Assembly (NCBI GenBank): GCA_934546985.1
Contig: CAKTEE010000005.1
Span: 62,001-126,000, forward strand
DNA: 64,000 bases
DNA from: an uncultured Eubacteriales bacterium
GTDB lineage: Bacteria > Bacillota > Clostridia > Oscillospirales > Acutalibacteraceae
Reading direction: 5' to 3'
Shown here piece by piece: positions 24,702 to 32,849 of this stretch. Position 1 is the first letter of the stretch. Every line of letters starts with the position of its first letter. The position numbers were made by a program, and so were the translations under genes. The notes beneath the pieces were generated by a model. It ran no database searches and was not told where the DNA came from. It worked only from the letters and a program-made list of their open reading frames with translations.

Positions 24702-25538
24702 ATGGAAAACACAAACAGCAAAACACCGTCTCGTTTGATCCGGTCAAATCCGGTTATCAGAAAATTAAGTAAAATCAATGAAAGTGATGTCGATCACGCT
24801 TGCACATACCGAGGAATTACACGAAAGCTTGTATTCTTCCTGCTGATGATTGTCGCCGGTATCGCCGTCAACGCCTTTTTGAAGCTGAGCGGATTTCAAA
24901 TTTCGGGTGACGCAGTTCTGACAAATACAGAGCTTGGACTTAGTGTTACGGGAACAGAGCTTATGATTCTTGTAATATGCAGTCTGTTGTTTCTCATTGC
25001 CCCGATTCTGGCGGTGCTAATCAAAGCGACGCTTCCCGTGACCGGTCCGCTTTATTGCGTTGCGACAGGTTATCTTCTTTCATGGCCTGACGCCACATTT
25101 GGCAAGGAATATGCTGCTCCGATCCTCCTTGCTTTGGTGCTGACCGTGCAGATCGTCTTGGTTATGGGGATTTTATACAGCAAAGGCATTGTGAAAGTGA
25201 CAAGAAAATTCCATACAGTTGTTACAACACTCTTTTTTACCACACTGCTTGGCAGTGCTGTGGTGGGAATCGGTGCGCTAATTCCCGCAACACGGTCATT
25301 AGTTGTCGCTTTGAAGGATAATTTGTTTCTTTCCATCGGCGGCGGAATTTTAATGGTAATCATCGGTTCGCTGTTCCTTCTGGTGGACTTTGATACGATT
25401 CAAGGCGCTGTAGAAAATAAAGTGCCGAAAAAGTACGAATGGTATGCTTCTTTTGGACTTGTATTCAGCGTGATTTGGCTGTATTTCAAAATTCTCGATC
25501 TGATTTTGAGTATTATGCAGGCAAGTAATAAGAAATAA
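24702..25538 (+). CDS. Bax inhibitor-1/YccA-like membrane protein
   Basis: A 278-residue protein with a hydrophilic N-terminal region (about 1-48) and seven hydrophobic segments. The C-terminal end has FLLVDFDTIQGAVENKVPKK, then EWYASFGLVFSVIWLYFKIL, characteristic of the BaxI_1 branch of bacterial YccA-type proteins. The ATG at 24702 is chosen for GGGAGG upstream; an earlier in-frame codon at 24678 lacks a site. It is the last gene of the TetR-divergent operon. Family members are proposed proton/calcium leak channels or protease modulators; the role here is unknown. Confidence 0.8.
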   Translation: MENTNSKTPSRLIRSNPVIRKLSKINESDVDHACTYRGITRKLVFFLLMIVAGIAVNAFLKLSGFQISGDAVLTNTELGLSVTGTELMILVICSLLFLIAPILAVLIKATLPVTGPLYCVATGYLLSWPDATFGKEYAAPILLALVLTVQIVLVMGILYSKGIVKVTRKFHTVVTTLFFTTLLGSAVVGIGALIPATRSLVVALKDNLFLSIGGGILMVIIGSLFLLVDFDTIQGAVENKVPKKYEWYASFGLVFSVIWLYFKILDLILSIMQASNKK

Positions 25539-25659
25539 ATTAAGAAACGGAGCATATCAATTATAGAATAATCAATGGGTTGAAATCTCCATCTGAAAAT
25601 GGCAGTTCTCAAGGCAGTCGATACTATCGAACACATTATCATTTTAGAATTAACAAAGC

Positions 25660-25687
25660 TTGACAGTTGTGCGTTTGAGAATATTAT
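25660..25687 (+). promoter_or_regulatory. Predicted promoter of a possible small RNA
   Basis: TTGACA (25660-25665), 16-bp spacer, TATTAT (25682-25687). There is no open frame behind it; a strong terminator follows within 76 bp. Confidence 0.5.
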
Positions 25688-25693
25688 ACCATA

Positions 25694-25763
25694 AAAGATT
25701 ATTAATAAGGCAAAGCTATCTTGCCTCAAAAGGTCAATCTGCCTTGTGCGGATTGACCTTTTT
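25694..25763 (+). ncRNA. Candidate 70-nt intergenic small RNA
   Basis: Between the promoter at 25660-25687 and the terminator ending at 25763, the transcript would contain the hairpin AGGCAA/TTGCCT and then the terminator stem. The compact promoter-hairpin-terminator layout is typical of small RNAs. There is no homology evidence. Confidence 0.35.
25728..25763. terminator. Strong stem-loop terminator
   Basis: AAAAGGTCAATC (25728-25739) pairs with GATTGACCTTTT (25751-25762), followed by further T. It could end the BaxI operon or the candidate small RNA. Confidence 0.8.
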
Positions 25764-25792
25764 GCTATATATAAAGGTCACCCAATAACCCT

Positions 25793-26018
25793 CTATTTTT
25801 GAAAAAATAAAACTTTTTCCTGAAACCTTTCCAGTTTGCCCACACGAGATATGTATTGTATTGCATCGGCTTTAATTTCGTGTATTACATTTTCTTTTAT
25901 CAGTTCATATATTTTTGCGTATAGTAGCCAAATCAGACTGCTGTAGTTTTTCGGGCAAAGTATCAGACAATCTTGCTCATTATTTTTCGCACCGCAGGCA
26001 GAAAGCAGTATAGTTTGC
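25793..26018 (-). pseudogene. Possible gene remnant without a start codon
   Basis: A minus-strand open stretch of about 70 codons with coding-like content (IYELIKENVIHEIKADAIQ, ISRVGKLERFQEKV) ending in TAG at 25793, but with a stop just upstream and no ATG, GTG or TTG with a ribosome-binding site. I recognise no family. It may be chance. Confidence 0.25.
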
Positions 26019-26265
26019 TCCTATTACCTCGTTCAGTGATTATGTGTATTGATCAATTCAGTTTAAAAACATACCGTTTATTTTAGAAAAAACACTGCTT
26101 TATTTTCTATCCTGTGCCTAAATATTCTCAAACCTCCGAACTTGATACTTAAAAAGATAGATTCATTACATTTTTTGCATATGTCCATTTTTATTTTATT
26201 ATTGTGCATTACAGACGGTTTTTGAGCTCTATACCCCATACGTCACACTATTTGCTAAAAAATGA
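26019..26265. other. Intergenic, nothing recognised
   Basis: AT-rich sequence between the possible remnant and the terminator of the DHHW gene. I see no coding frame, repeat or clear promoter on either strand. Confidence 0.5.
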
Positions 26266-26307
26266 AAATCCCTTTCTGCATTCTCAGTGAATAACAGAGA
26301 GGGATTT
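26266..26307 (-). terminator. Terminator of the MBOAT-DHHW operon
   Basis: AAATCCCTTTCTG (26266-26278) pairs with CAGAGAGGGATTT (26295-26307) with one mismatch. On the minus strand the stem is followed by TCATTTTTT. Confidence 0.8.
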
Positions 26308-26345
26308 CATAAATTTAAATCAATCCGAATTTTACATATATTCAA

Positions 26346-27491
26346 CTACCTTAACCAGATGATATTGCTGTCTGTAACAAAAGTATCTAAACCATACACT
26401 GCAAAAATATCATCAAAACCCTCCTGCTGAACCAATTCGGAAACAGGCTGTTTATAGTAACGCAAATCTATCATTACAATTTCGCTGTAATTATCAGCAA
26501 AAAACGGGGCAAGACACTGTCCATAGGAATCTTTAATCATCAGAAGTTTACCGCCGTTTGAGGATTTATTGGTAATGCGCACAAAACCGTGGTTTCCATC
26601 CAGATAAACCGGATATTTATCATCTTCATTCAAATGCTCCTCAAAAAACAGACGGCTACTTTTCGTTTCCTGCTCACTGTCCAGTATTTCAACGGTAATA
26701 TTCTGCGGACGCCTACTTTGCCAAATTTCAATATGATCCGGCTGTTTCATCCAAAGCGCACTTTTGGAATAAGTGGTACCGTAAAAATCCGGATAACTGC
26801 TAATATCATATTCTGATTCCGGTGTTGCATTTAATCCTATAGCCAAGCAATAATTCTGATAAGCGAGATACGCGCCTTTACTAGTCCAATGGTGATCTGT
26901 TTTATAATAAAGCTGTGCATTTGCTTTTTCTGCAATAAACTCCCCGGTTATATCTAAAAAATTGAACCCATCATTCAGATTATTGTTGATATAATCAAGA
27001 ATTTCCCGGTCATGATAAACGTTATGCAACTTTGGTAATTTTTCCTCCATAATATAACCCGTGGAAGGTACAATCATGAATTGAATTTTGTGATTGACGT
27101 TTTTCTGAAATGCGTTAAATTTATCAATATTTTTCTGAATGTTTATCCGGTCAAATGCTGTAGGCAAATTTATTAAATACCCATCACTGCCGCTGTAAAT
27201 CCCATTTGCACCGTTTCTGCCGCTGAAAAGATTAAAATAAGAATTTAAACCTACAAAAAACTGCCTTCCGGCAAATTGATCTGACAGATATTTTTCAAAA
27301 TCTTTACCAAAGGAACCATCAGTCAGAGCGTCCCAACTAAATTGGGGCATCTGCTGTAAATATCGTTTCTCATTAGAAGAATAATCTTTGGCTGGAACAA
27401 GGAAAAATAACAGCATCATAATACCAATAAATGCACAGAATATAAAAACCAAGATATTTCTTTTTAATTTATGCAGCCATTCATTTTTCAA
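26346..27491 (-). CDS. DHHW family protein (AlgJ/AlgX-like O-acyltransfer partner)
   Basis: A 381-residue protein with an N-terminal signal anchor (residues 12-33) and an extracytoplasmic SGNH-like domain. The family tag is TDHHWTSKGAYLAY; an Asp and Ser appear in LLMIKDSYGQCLAPFF. DHHW proteins act with MBOAT acyltransferases to O-acylate cell-surface polymers, and an MBOAT gene lies 11 bp upstream. The start is a TTG with AGGAGGG seven bases before it; the nearby ATG is out of frame. The polymer modified is not evident from the window. Confidence 0.87.
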   Translation of the reverse strand: MKNEWLHKLKRNILVFIFCAFIGIMMLLFFLVPAKDYSSNEKRYLQQMPQFSWDALTDGSFGKDFEKYLSDQFAGRQFFVGLNSYFNLFSGRNGANGIYSGSDGYLINLPTAFDRINIQKNIDKFNAFQKNVNHKIQFMIVPSTGYIMEEKLPKLHNVYHDREILDYINNNLNDGFNFLDITGEFIAEKANAQLYYKTDHHWTSKGAYLAYQNYCLAIGLNATPESEYDISSYPDFYGTTYSKSALWMKQPDHIEIWQSRRPQNITVEILDSEQETKSSRLFFEEHLNEDDKYPVYLDGNHGFVRITNKSSNGGKLLMIKDSYGQCLAPFFADNYSEIVMIDLRYYKQPVSELVQQEGFDDIFAVYGLDTFVTDSNIIWLR

Positions 27492-27502
27492 TTTATTCCC
27501 TC

Positions 27503-28903
27503 CTAAAATCTGAAATACAAGAATGGGTTATAGCTTTGACTGACAAGGGTCGCCGTACATAAAATAAGACCTGCTATACAAACCAGTGCTTCTGCCAGCC
27601 AATAAAACCTCCATTCTCTCACACGAAGATACACTTTATATCCCAAAGGCAGGCAGGCAATTGCCGCGGTAATGAACAGCGGCAAATACGATACGGTTAA
27701 AGCAAAAGCGTCCTGACTAATCAGCCCATGCTCTCCGCTAAACAGCGTGACTATAAACTGTTCCATTTGTGTCATATCTTCAAAATAAAAGATGACCCAA
27801 CCAAAGACAATGAAGAAAAGAGCATAGAGATGTTGGAAACCCACAGGCATTTTTTCAAGATAACGAAGTAGGAAAAATTTTTCTATTACCAGAAGTATTC
27901 CAAAATACAATCCCCAAAAGATGTAGTTCCAGCTTGCACCATGCCAAAGTCCGGTTAAAAACCATACAATCAGCAAATTCATTAACAAACGGGGTTTTCC
28001 TTTACGGTTTCCTCCTAATGGGATATATACATACTCCCGAAACCATGTGCCTAATGAGATATGCCAGCGCCGCCAAAATTCCGTAATGCTTTTTGAAATA
28101 TACGGGTAATCAAAATTCTTTAAAAATTCAAAACCAAGCATATTGCCTAAACCGCGTGCCATATCAGAATACCCGCTGAAATCAAAATAAATCTGAAGGC
28201 TGAACGCAATAATTCCAATCCACGAACCTAAAACCCCATTTTGTTCCATTGTGGAACGCAAATTATCCCACAATAAACCCATTTGATTTGCAATCAGCAC
28301 TTTTTTTGCAAGTCCAATGATAAACAGCCGGATACCTTGTACAAACTGTGCAAAAGATTCTTTCCGATGATTTAACTGTTCTGCTACATCACGATAACGA
28401 ACAATCGGTCCAGCAATTAGCTGTGGAAATAGAGCGACATAAGTACCGAAAGAAATAATATTTTTCTGAGCCTTTGCATCCCCGCGGTAAACGTCGATGC
28501 TGTATGACATTGTTTGGAAAGTATAAAAAGAAATACCAATCGGCAGCGGGATTTCAGGAACAGGCAAAGAGGAAAACAACGGGATTCCCCGCAGGATATT
28601 ACCGATAAATCCGGCATATTTAAAATAACACAGCAACGCTAAATTAATGATAATTGCCAATACTACAAAAAGCTTGGCACGCCGTCGGTTGGTTTCCCGA
28701 TATTTTGCAATCAACAGTCCCCAGATATAATCAGAAACCGTTGAGAACAGCATAAGCAGGACAAACACCGGCTCTCCCCAGCCATAAAACACCAAATTTG
28801 CAAAAAATAAAAAAAGATTTCTGAATTTACAGGGAATTAGATAATAAATTCCCAAAATCACAGGAAGGTAAATAAATAAAAATAAAATACTGGAAAAAAC
28901 CAT
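27503..28903 (-). CDS. MBOAT family O-acyltransferase (AlgI-like)
   Basis: A 466-residue polytopic membrane protein with about ten hydrophobic segments. Diagnostic stretches are MVFSSILFLFIYLPV at the N-terminus, GISFYTFQTMSYSIDVYRG, FDFSGYSDMARGLGNMLGF, ITEFWRRWHISLGTWFREY and FLTGLWHGASWNYIFWG with the catalytic His. It transfers acyl groups across the membrane to a DHHW/SGNH partner, encoded next. The pair resembles alginate or teichoic-acid O-acetylation systems, but no polymer synthesis genes are adjacent. Confidence 0.92.
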   Translation of the reverse strand: MVFSSILFLFIYLPVILGIYYLIPCKFRNLFLFFANLVFYGWGEPVFVLLMLFSTVSDYIWGLLIAKYRETNRRRAKLFVVLAIIINLALLCYFKYAGFIGNILRGIPLFSSLPVPEIPLPIGISFYTFQTMSYSIDVYRGDAKAQKNIISFGTYVALFPQLIAGPIVRYRDVAEQLNHRKESFAQFVQGIRLFIIGLAKKVLIANQMGLLWDNLRSTMEQNGVLGSWIGIIAFSLQIYFDFSGYSDMARGLGNMLGFEFLKNFDYPYISKSITEFWRRWHISLGTWFREYVYIPLGGNRKGKPRLLMNLLIVWFLTGLWHGASWNYIFWGLYFGILLVIEKFFLLRYLEKMPVGFQHLYALFFIVFGWVIFYFEDMTQMEQFIVTLFSGEHGLISQDAFALTVSYLPLFITAAIACLPLGYKVYLRVREWRFYWLAEALVCIAGLILCTATLVSQSYNPFLYFRF

Positions 28904-29180
28904 TTGCTGTCACCCTTTTCCTCATACTTATCTCGCAAATGTTAATGAAAAACAATGATATTATTGTGTTGTTTTACTTCAGATTTCCTTAATGATATGT
29001 TAACCAACCGCAACAGAAATCATCCTTTTTGCCCTCATTCAGCTCACTCACGATTTATATGGTAGCATTATAAAAAAATAAGTCAATAAATATTATTTAA
29101 AAATCCAAACTGTAACTTTTAAGTGAAATACCTGCATAAATGTCATTTTTGTTATCAATTTGTCATTTATAAAATCACGC
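28904..29180. other. Intergenic, no gene seen
   Basis: Upstream region of the MBOAT gene. AAAAGGGTGACAG lies just before its ATG. A TTGACT and a TATAAT occur on the minus strand near 29070-29090 but are too close together to form a standard promoter. No coding frame is visible. Confidence 0.5.
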
Positions 29181-29220
29181 AAAAATCCCCTGAGGAATCA
29201 TTGCATTCCACAGGGGATTT
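29181..29220 (-). terminator. Terminator downstream of a lost ABC-F gene
   Basis: AAAAATCCCCTG (29181-29192) and CAGGGGATTT (29211-29220) form a stem followed on the minus strand by a T-run. It serves no intact gene, only the fragment at 29239-29340. Confidence 0.75.
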
Positions 29221-29238
29221 ATCTTATCTATACAAATA

Positions 29239-29340
29239 TTACGTCATGATTTTTTGTTCTGCAATCCGTTCCACTAAATCAGTTAGGTATAGCCAGCGTT
29301 CTATCGCATGCTCCAACTGTTTTTCTAACACGTGTAGTTA
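29239..29340 (-). pseudogene. C-terminal scrap of an ABC-F type gene
   Basis: About 30 codons ending in TAA at 29239 read as LEKQLEHAIERWLYLTDLVE and RIAEQK, which resembles the helical C-terminal tail of ABC-F ATPases. Upstream the frame loses recognisable sequence. The flanking terminator supports a former gene end. Assignment is tentative. Confidence 0.4.
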
Positions 29341-29480
29341 TGTTCACCTTAAATACTTCGGCTACTTTTATGAGTTTATTACTCCAACATTCTATATAAC
29401 CTATTCTTTTATTAATTTCGCTTCTAATCACTTTTCAACTTAATTTACTATATCGGCTACACAAACCGATTAATGAAAGG

Positions 29481-29525
29481 AAAAGCGTTAGACACCGATG
29501 AAAACCGGAAATCCAACGCTTTTTG
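29481..29525 (-). terminator. Terminator of the surface-protein gene
   Basis: AAAAGCGTTAGA (29481-29492) pairs with TCCAACGCTTTTT (29513-29525); the one wobble pair forms only in minus-strand RNA. The inner loop carries CCGATGAAAACCGG. TTTTCC follows on the minus strand. Confidence 0.8.
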
Positions 29526-29546
29526 TTTGATATGATACTAAAGAAA

Positions 29547-31442
29547 TTATTCTTCACTGATAAATTCGGTTTCAGCAACAACTTCTTCTGCCGTCGTTTC
29601 TTCGATGGTAGTTTCTTCAATGATTGTTGTTTCTTCAGCTGTGGTTTCTTCAACGGTTGTTTCTTCGGTTACAGTTTCTTCAGCGCTTGTCTCTTCAACT
29701 GTAATTTCTTCAGCTGATGTCTCTTCAGTTACTGCTTCTGTATTTTCAAGTACAGTTTCCGGAACACTACCGTTTGCATATGTGAGGTTAGCCGAACTTG
29801 TTATGGTATTATTCACAACAATCTCACCGTCTACAATTGCAAAAATATTCCAGTACCGTCCGTTACCTTGATTTGTCGGAGCGTTATATGTTGCAACCAA
29901 TGTTTCGCCGCGGTAAACCTTAACCTGCGCGCCGGAGGCTGCAAAGGAACCAGTACCGCTGTAATTGTAAACATAGTAATAATACGGCGCGGAAGACGTC
30001 GGCTTCAGCGTAATTGTTTCAGGTCCATAGGATTCTCTGTCATCAACATCCAACTCACATACTGTAATATCACCTTCATTTGCGGTTTTTCTACTGAAAT
30101 ATGTATGGAATGTGGAACCGTCAGAGTATTGACCCTGAACATGAGAATCTAAATCGTGAGGATTCTCACCCCAAGTGAGGACAATTCTGTATTCACCTTC
30201 TGCAACAACAGGGGACATTGTTCCGTTCTGATTCGGAGTTTCGCCGCTCTTAACAACGATGTTCACATTGATGGCAATGTATCCCGATTTGGTTGCACGC
30301 ATTGTGTAATTGCCGAGAGGCAGGCTAACAGAATATGCACCGTCAGCGTTTGTTGTAATAGTATCTATAACTTCGCCTGCTGTGCCGCTCCAGCCATTAT
30401 AAATTTTAAGCTCAACACCGGAGAGACCGCTGCCTGTGAAAGCATCAATAATTTTACCGCTTGCAATGCCAGTCTCATCTTCAGACTCTTCAATAAGGAA
30501 GAATGTTTCAAGATATACAGTTTCATTGCTAACAGCAACTGTTGCACCAGCATTAAACGGAAGGTAGCCTTCCGCTGTAACTTCAACGGTATAATCACCG
30601 TCGGCAAGCGCTAATATATAAGCACCTTCAGCATCTGTTGCAACCGTTTTGCACAACTCACCGTCTTTGTAGAAAGAAACGGTTGCGTTTTCTACCGGAG
30701 TAATTCGGTCACTGGCTTTGCAAACCTTACCGATAACAGTATCCTCATCAATTACCGGAAGTGTATATTTAACTTCAGCTTTAATGGCTAAATCAACGCC
30801 GTCAACGGTAACGATCGTTTCCATCGGAACAGTTTTACGTTCAGCCTCGGTAGCGGATACTTTAACTGCAATACCGCCGATTGTGGTTCCTGCAACTGCA
30901 ACACATAAAGCGAGGGAAAGAGCTTTCTGAGCCTTTTTATTCTTTAAACCGATGATAAAAAGCATAGCCGCACCTGCACCGGAAATAATGAATAACAGTG
31001 CCCACATAGCAGTGTTTGCAGTATCGCCTGTTCTTGGGTTATCTGTAACCGCTTTTTTTGTAGTCGGTTCTTCTGCAGCCGGCTCCTCCGTAGTTGGTTC
31101 TCCCGTAGTTGGAATATCAGCAATAAACTTAGCCGTAAGAACTGTTGTTTCACCTGCTCCCAGAGTCTCTACCTGCATAACGGCTTCAGAATCAGCAGCA
31201 AGTTTATAGCCCTCCGGAATAAAGTCCTGCAAAGATACGTCGGTTACTGCAAACTCGTTTGTATTTTTTACTGTCAAAGTTGCAACAATTTCGTTACCTT
31301 TTACATAAGCTTCTTTGTCTGTTGTCAGTGCGATGTTTAAACCATCCTGAGATAAAGAAGATGCAAAAGCGGGAATTGCCAGCATGGCGACACACAAAAC
31401 CATTGCCATCACAAATGCTAAAAACTTCCTCATTGTTTTCAT
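29547..31442 (-). CDS. Secreted multi-domain protein with an internal sorting-like motif and YfaP-like domain
   Basis: A 631-residue protein. The signal peptide covers residues 1-27. An adhesin-like domain (about 30-110) has LTVKNTNEFAVTDVSLQDFI. A Thr/Pro/Glu linker leads to DNPRTGD (about 134-140), a hydrophobic helix and basic KNKK, which looks exactly like a C-terminal sortase signal but is internal. A second hydrophobic helix (about 174-195) follows, then at least two carboxypeptidase-regulatory-like repeats (GKVCKASDRITPVENATVSF; GKIIDAFTGSGLSGVELKI). Next comes a YfaP-like domain with LTWGENPHDLDSHVQG. The tail is acidic ETTVEETTAEE repeats. GAGGAG precedes the ATG. Function unknown. 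Confidence 0.8.
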   Translation of the reverse strand: MKTMRKFLAFVMAMVLCVAMLAIPAFASSLSQDGLNIALTTDKEAYVKGNEIVATLTVKNTNEFAVTDVSLQDFIPEGYKLAADSEAVMQVETLGAGETTVLTAKFIADIPTTGEPTTEEPAAEEPTTKKAVTDNPRTGDTANTAMWALLFIISGAGAAMLFIIGLKNKKAQKALSLALCVAVAGTTIGGIAVKVSATEAERKTVPMETIVTVDGVDLAIKAEVKYTLPVIDEDTVIGKVCKASDRITPVENATVSFYKDGELCKTVATDAEGAYILALADGDYTVEVTAEGYLPFNAGATVAVSNETVYLETFFLIEESEDETGIASGKIIDAFTGSGLSGVELKIYNGWSGTAGEVIDTITTNADGAYSVSLPLGNYTMRATKSGYIAINVNIVVKSGETPNQNGTMSPVVAEGEYRIVLTWGENPHDLDSHVQGQYSDGSTFHTYFSRKTANEGDITVCELDVDDRESYGPETITLKPTSSAPYYYYVYNYSGTGSFAASGAQVKVYRGETLVATYNAPTNQGNGRYWNIFAIVDGEIVVNNTITSSANLTYANGSVPETVLENTEAVTEETSAEEITVEETSAEETVTEETTVEETTAEETTIIEETTIEETTAEEVVAETEFISEE

Positions 31443-31799
31443 GAATTTTTACTCCTCGAAATTTTAGTAGAAAATTTTTCGATAAAATCCTGCATTTCTG
31501 CATGAAAGCACCTCAGAATAAATGCAAAACAACCATACTAATTCCTAATTAATCCCTTGATATCTTGACGTTTCTTTTTCTGCCTTAACTACGTCCTTTT
31601 ACTACTAATCCCCCTTTCTTTTCATTCTTAAACCGGACGAAAAAAATCCTTGTCAATTTACAGTAAACTTTTCAATTGGAATCATTAAAAATTATACTCA
31701 CCATAAAAGTGAAGTTTATCAATTGCATTTAAACTTTCTTGATTATATCACAACGGGATACTTTATTCAAGTAGAATACTAAAACATATACTATTCGGA
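31443..31799. other. Upstream region of the surface-protein gene
   Basis: Non-coding. On the minus strand TATAAT-like and TTGATA/TTGACA-like elements occur near 31655-31725, but none have standard spacing, so no promoter is assigned. No repeats or RNA structures stand out. Confidence 0.45.
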
Positions 31800-32754
31800 T
31801 GCGTTTACACCACCAAATAAGAAAAGGTAAAAATTTCTTATCCTTTGCTTCATCATCCCACATTTCTGTATATTCACCGGAAGAAATCAGTTGTTTTACC
31901 CCTGCTGATTGATTGCTTTTTGACCGTCATAACCAAAAAACGGAACACCGACAACAATTTTTTCCGGTGAAACGCCTGCGGATGTCAGCATATTTACGAC
32001 AAAGTCAACGCTGATACCTCCTGCTGCGGCATAAGCAGAACGATAAAGGTTTGCGTCATGAGTACCGAGCACACCCACACTGTAACAATACGCCATCAGA
32101 TTAAAAAAATCTATCTCTTCATCTAATTTATCAAGTTCCACCCATGTGGCATAAGTATTCGCGAACGCAGCAGCAAAGGATATCAATTTTTCAGCGCCAA
32201 TCGCCTGCCGAATTTTCTGGACAAGGACGGTACAGTTTTCTTTATCCTCCGGTATAGCACGAATAGCCCTCCAGCCGCCGTTAACCGGACCTTCTCAGTC
32301 AATATCAATGACATCCAAATGATATTCTTTTGTCAGGCACATTCTCCTGCAAATATTTTTCGGGATTCCTCAGTTTCTGCTGCCTGTGAGAAGCCATCCG
32401 CTCCTCTCCCGCCGAGGGAAAACATAACCTTCAGCTTCGGGTTCACTGCTTTCTGCGCCACAAGTTGTTTTAAATAATCGTCCTGAGGGCACTTTCATTA
32501 AATGAGTCTGCGTATCAATCTGTGCAAAACAATAAATTACATGCGTCAGTTTATTTACGTCAGGAACTTCAGACCAATTCCACGACGTTACATACGCGGC
32601 CACTCTGTAATCCGTTTCTTCCTTATTTTTATCCACCGGCCAAAAGACTGAAAAGAAAACAATGGCGCCTGCCGAAAGCAAAAAGACAGTCAGCAGCGCC
32701 ATTCGTACATATTTATTTTTTCCAGCCGTCCAATAGCCAAAACTGTACTTTCAT
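31800..32754 (-). pseudogene. Decayed GH18 glycoside hydrolase gene
   Basis: The region reads as a GH18 chitinase-like protein broken by several lesions. ATG at 32752-32754 follows GGGAGGAATAAA, but the frame shifts almost at once into a membrane anchor and YRVAAYVTSWNWSEVPDV, then HVIYCFAQID. A shift and an in-frame TGA follow. The catalytic motif reads DVIDID-stop-EGP, where GH18 has DxxDxDWE: the Trp codon is TGA. It resumes as DFFNLMAYCYSVGV and VVGVPFFGYDG, then shifts again at 31896 and continues as KQLISSGEYTEMWDDEA. An intact GH18 gene lies at 40423-42012. Confidence 0.88.
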
Positions 32755-32849
32755 TTTATTCCTCCCATCAGAAAAATCTTGTCGAAAAAAATTTAACTGC
32801 GTTTATTACAGCACAGAGAGAGAAATTTTCCAATGGAAGGTTTCAGGGA

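Noticed and set aside
19010..25800. Calling the hydrolase region a complete genomic island or integrative element
   Set aside because: No integrase, relaxase or tRNA 3'-end repeat was seen at the far side; only circumstantial signs at the left border.
29590..29720. CRISPR-like direct repeats in the surface-protein gene
   Set aside because: The repeats are in-frame ETT/VEE codon repeats in the acidic tail, with no unique spacers.
32280..32330. TGA read as tryptophan or selenocysteine in the GH18 motif
   Set aside because: The same gene has other frameshifts and stops, and intact genes in the window use TGA as stop and TGG for Trp.
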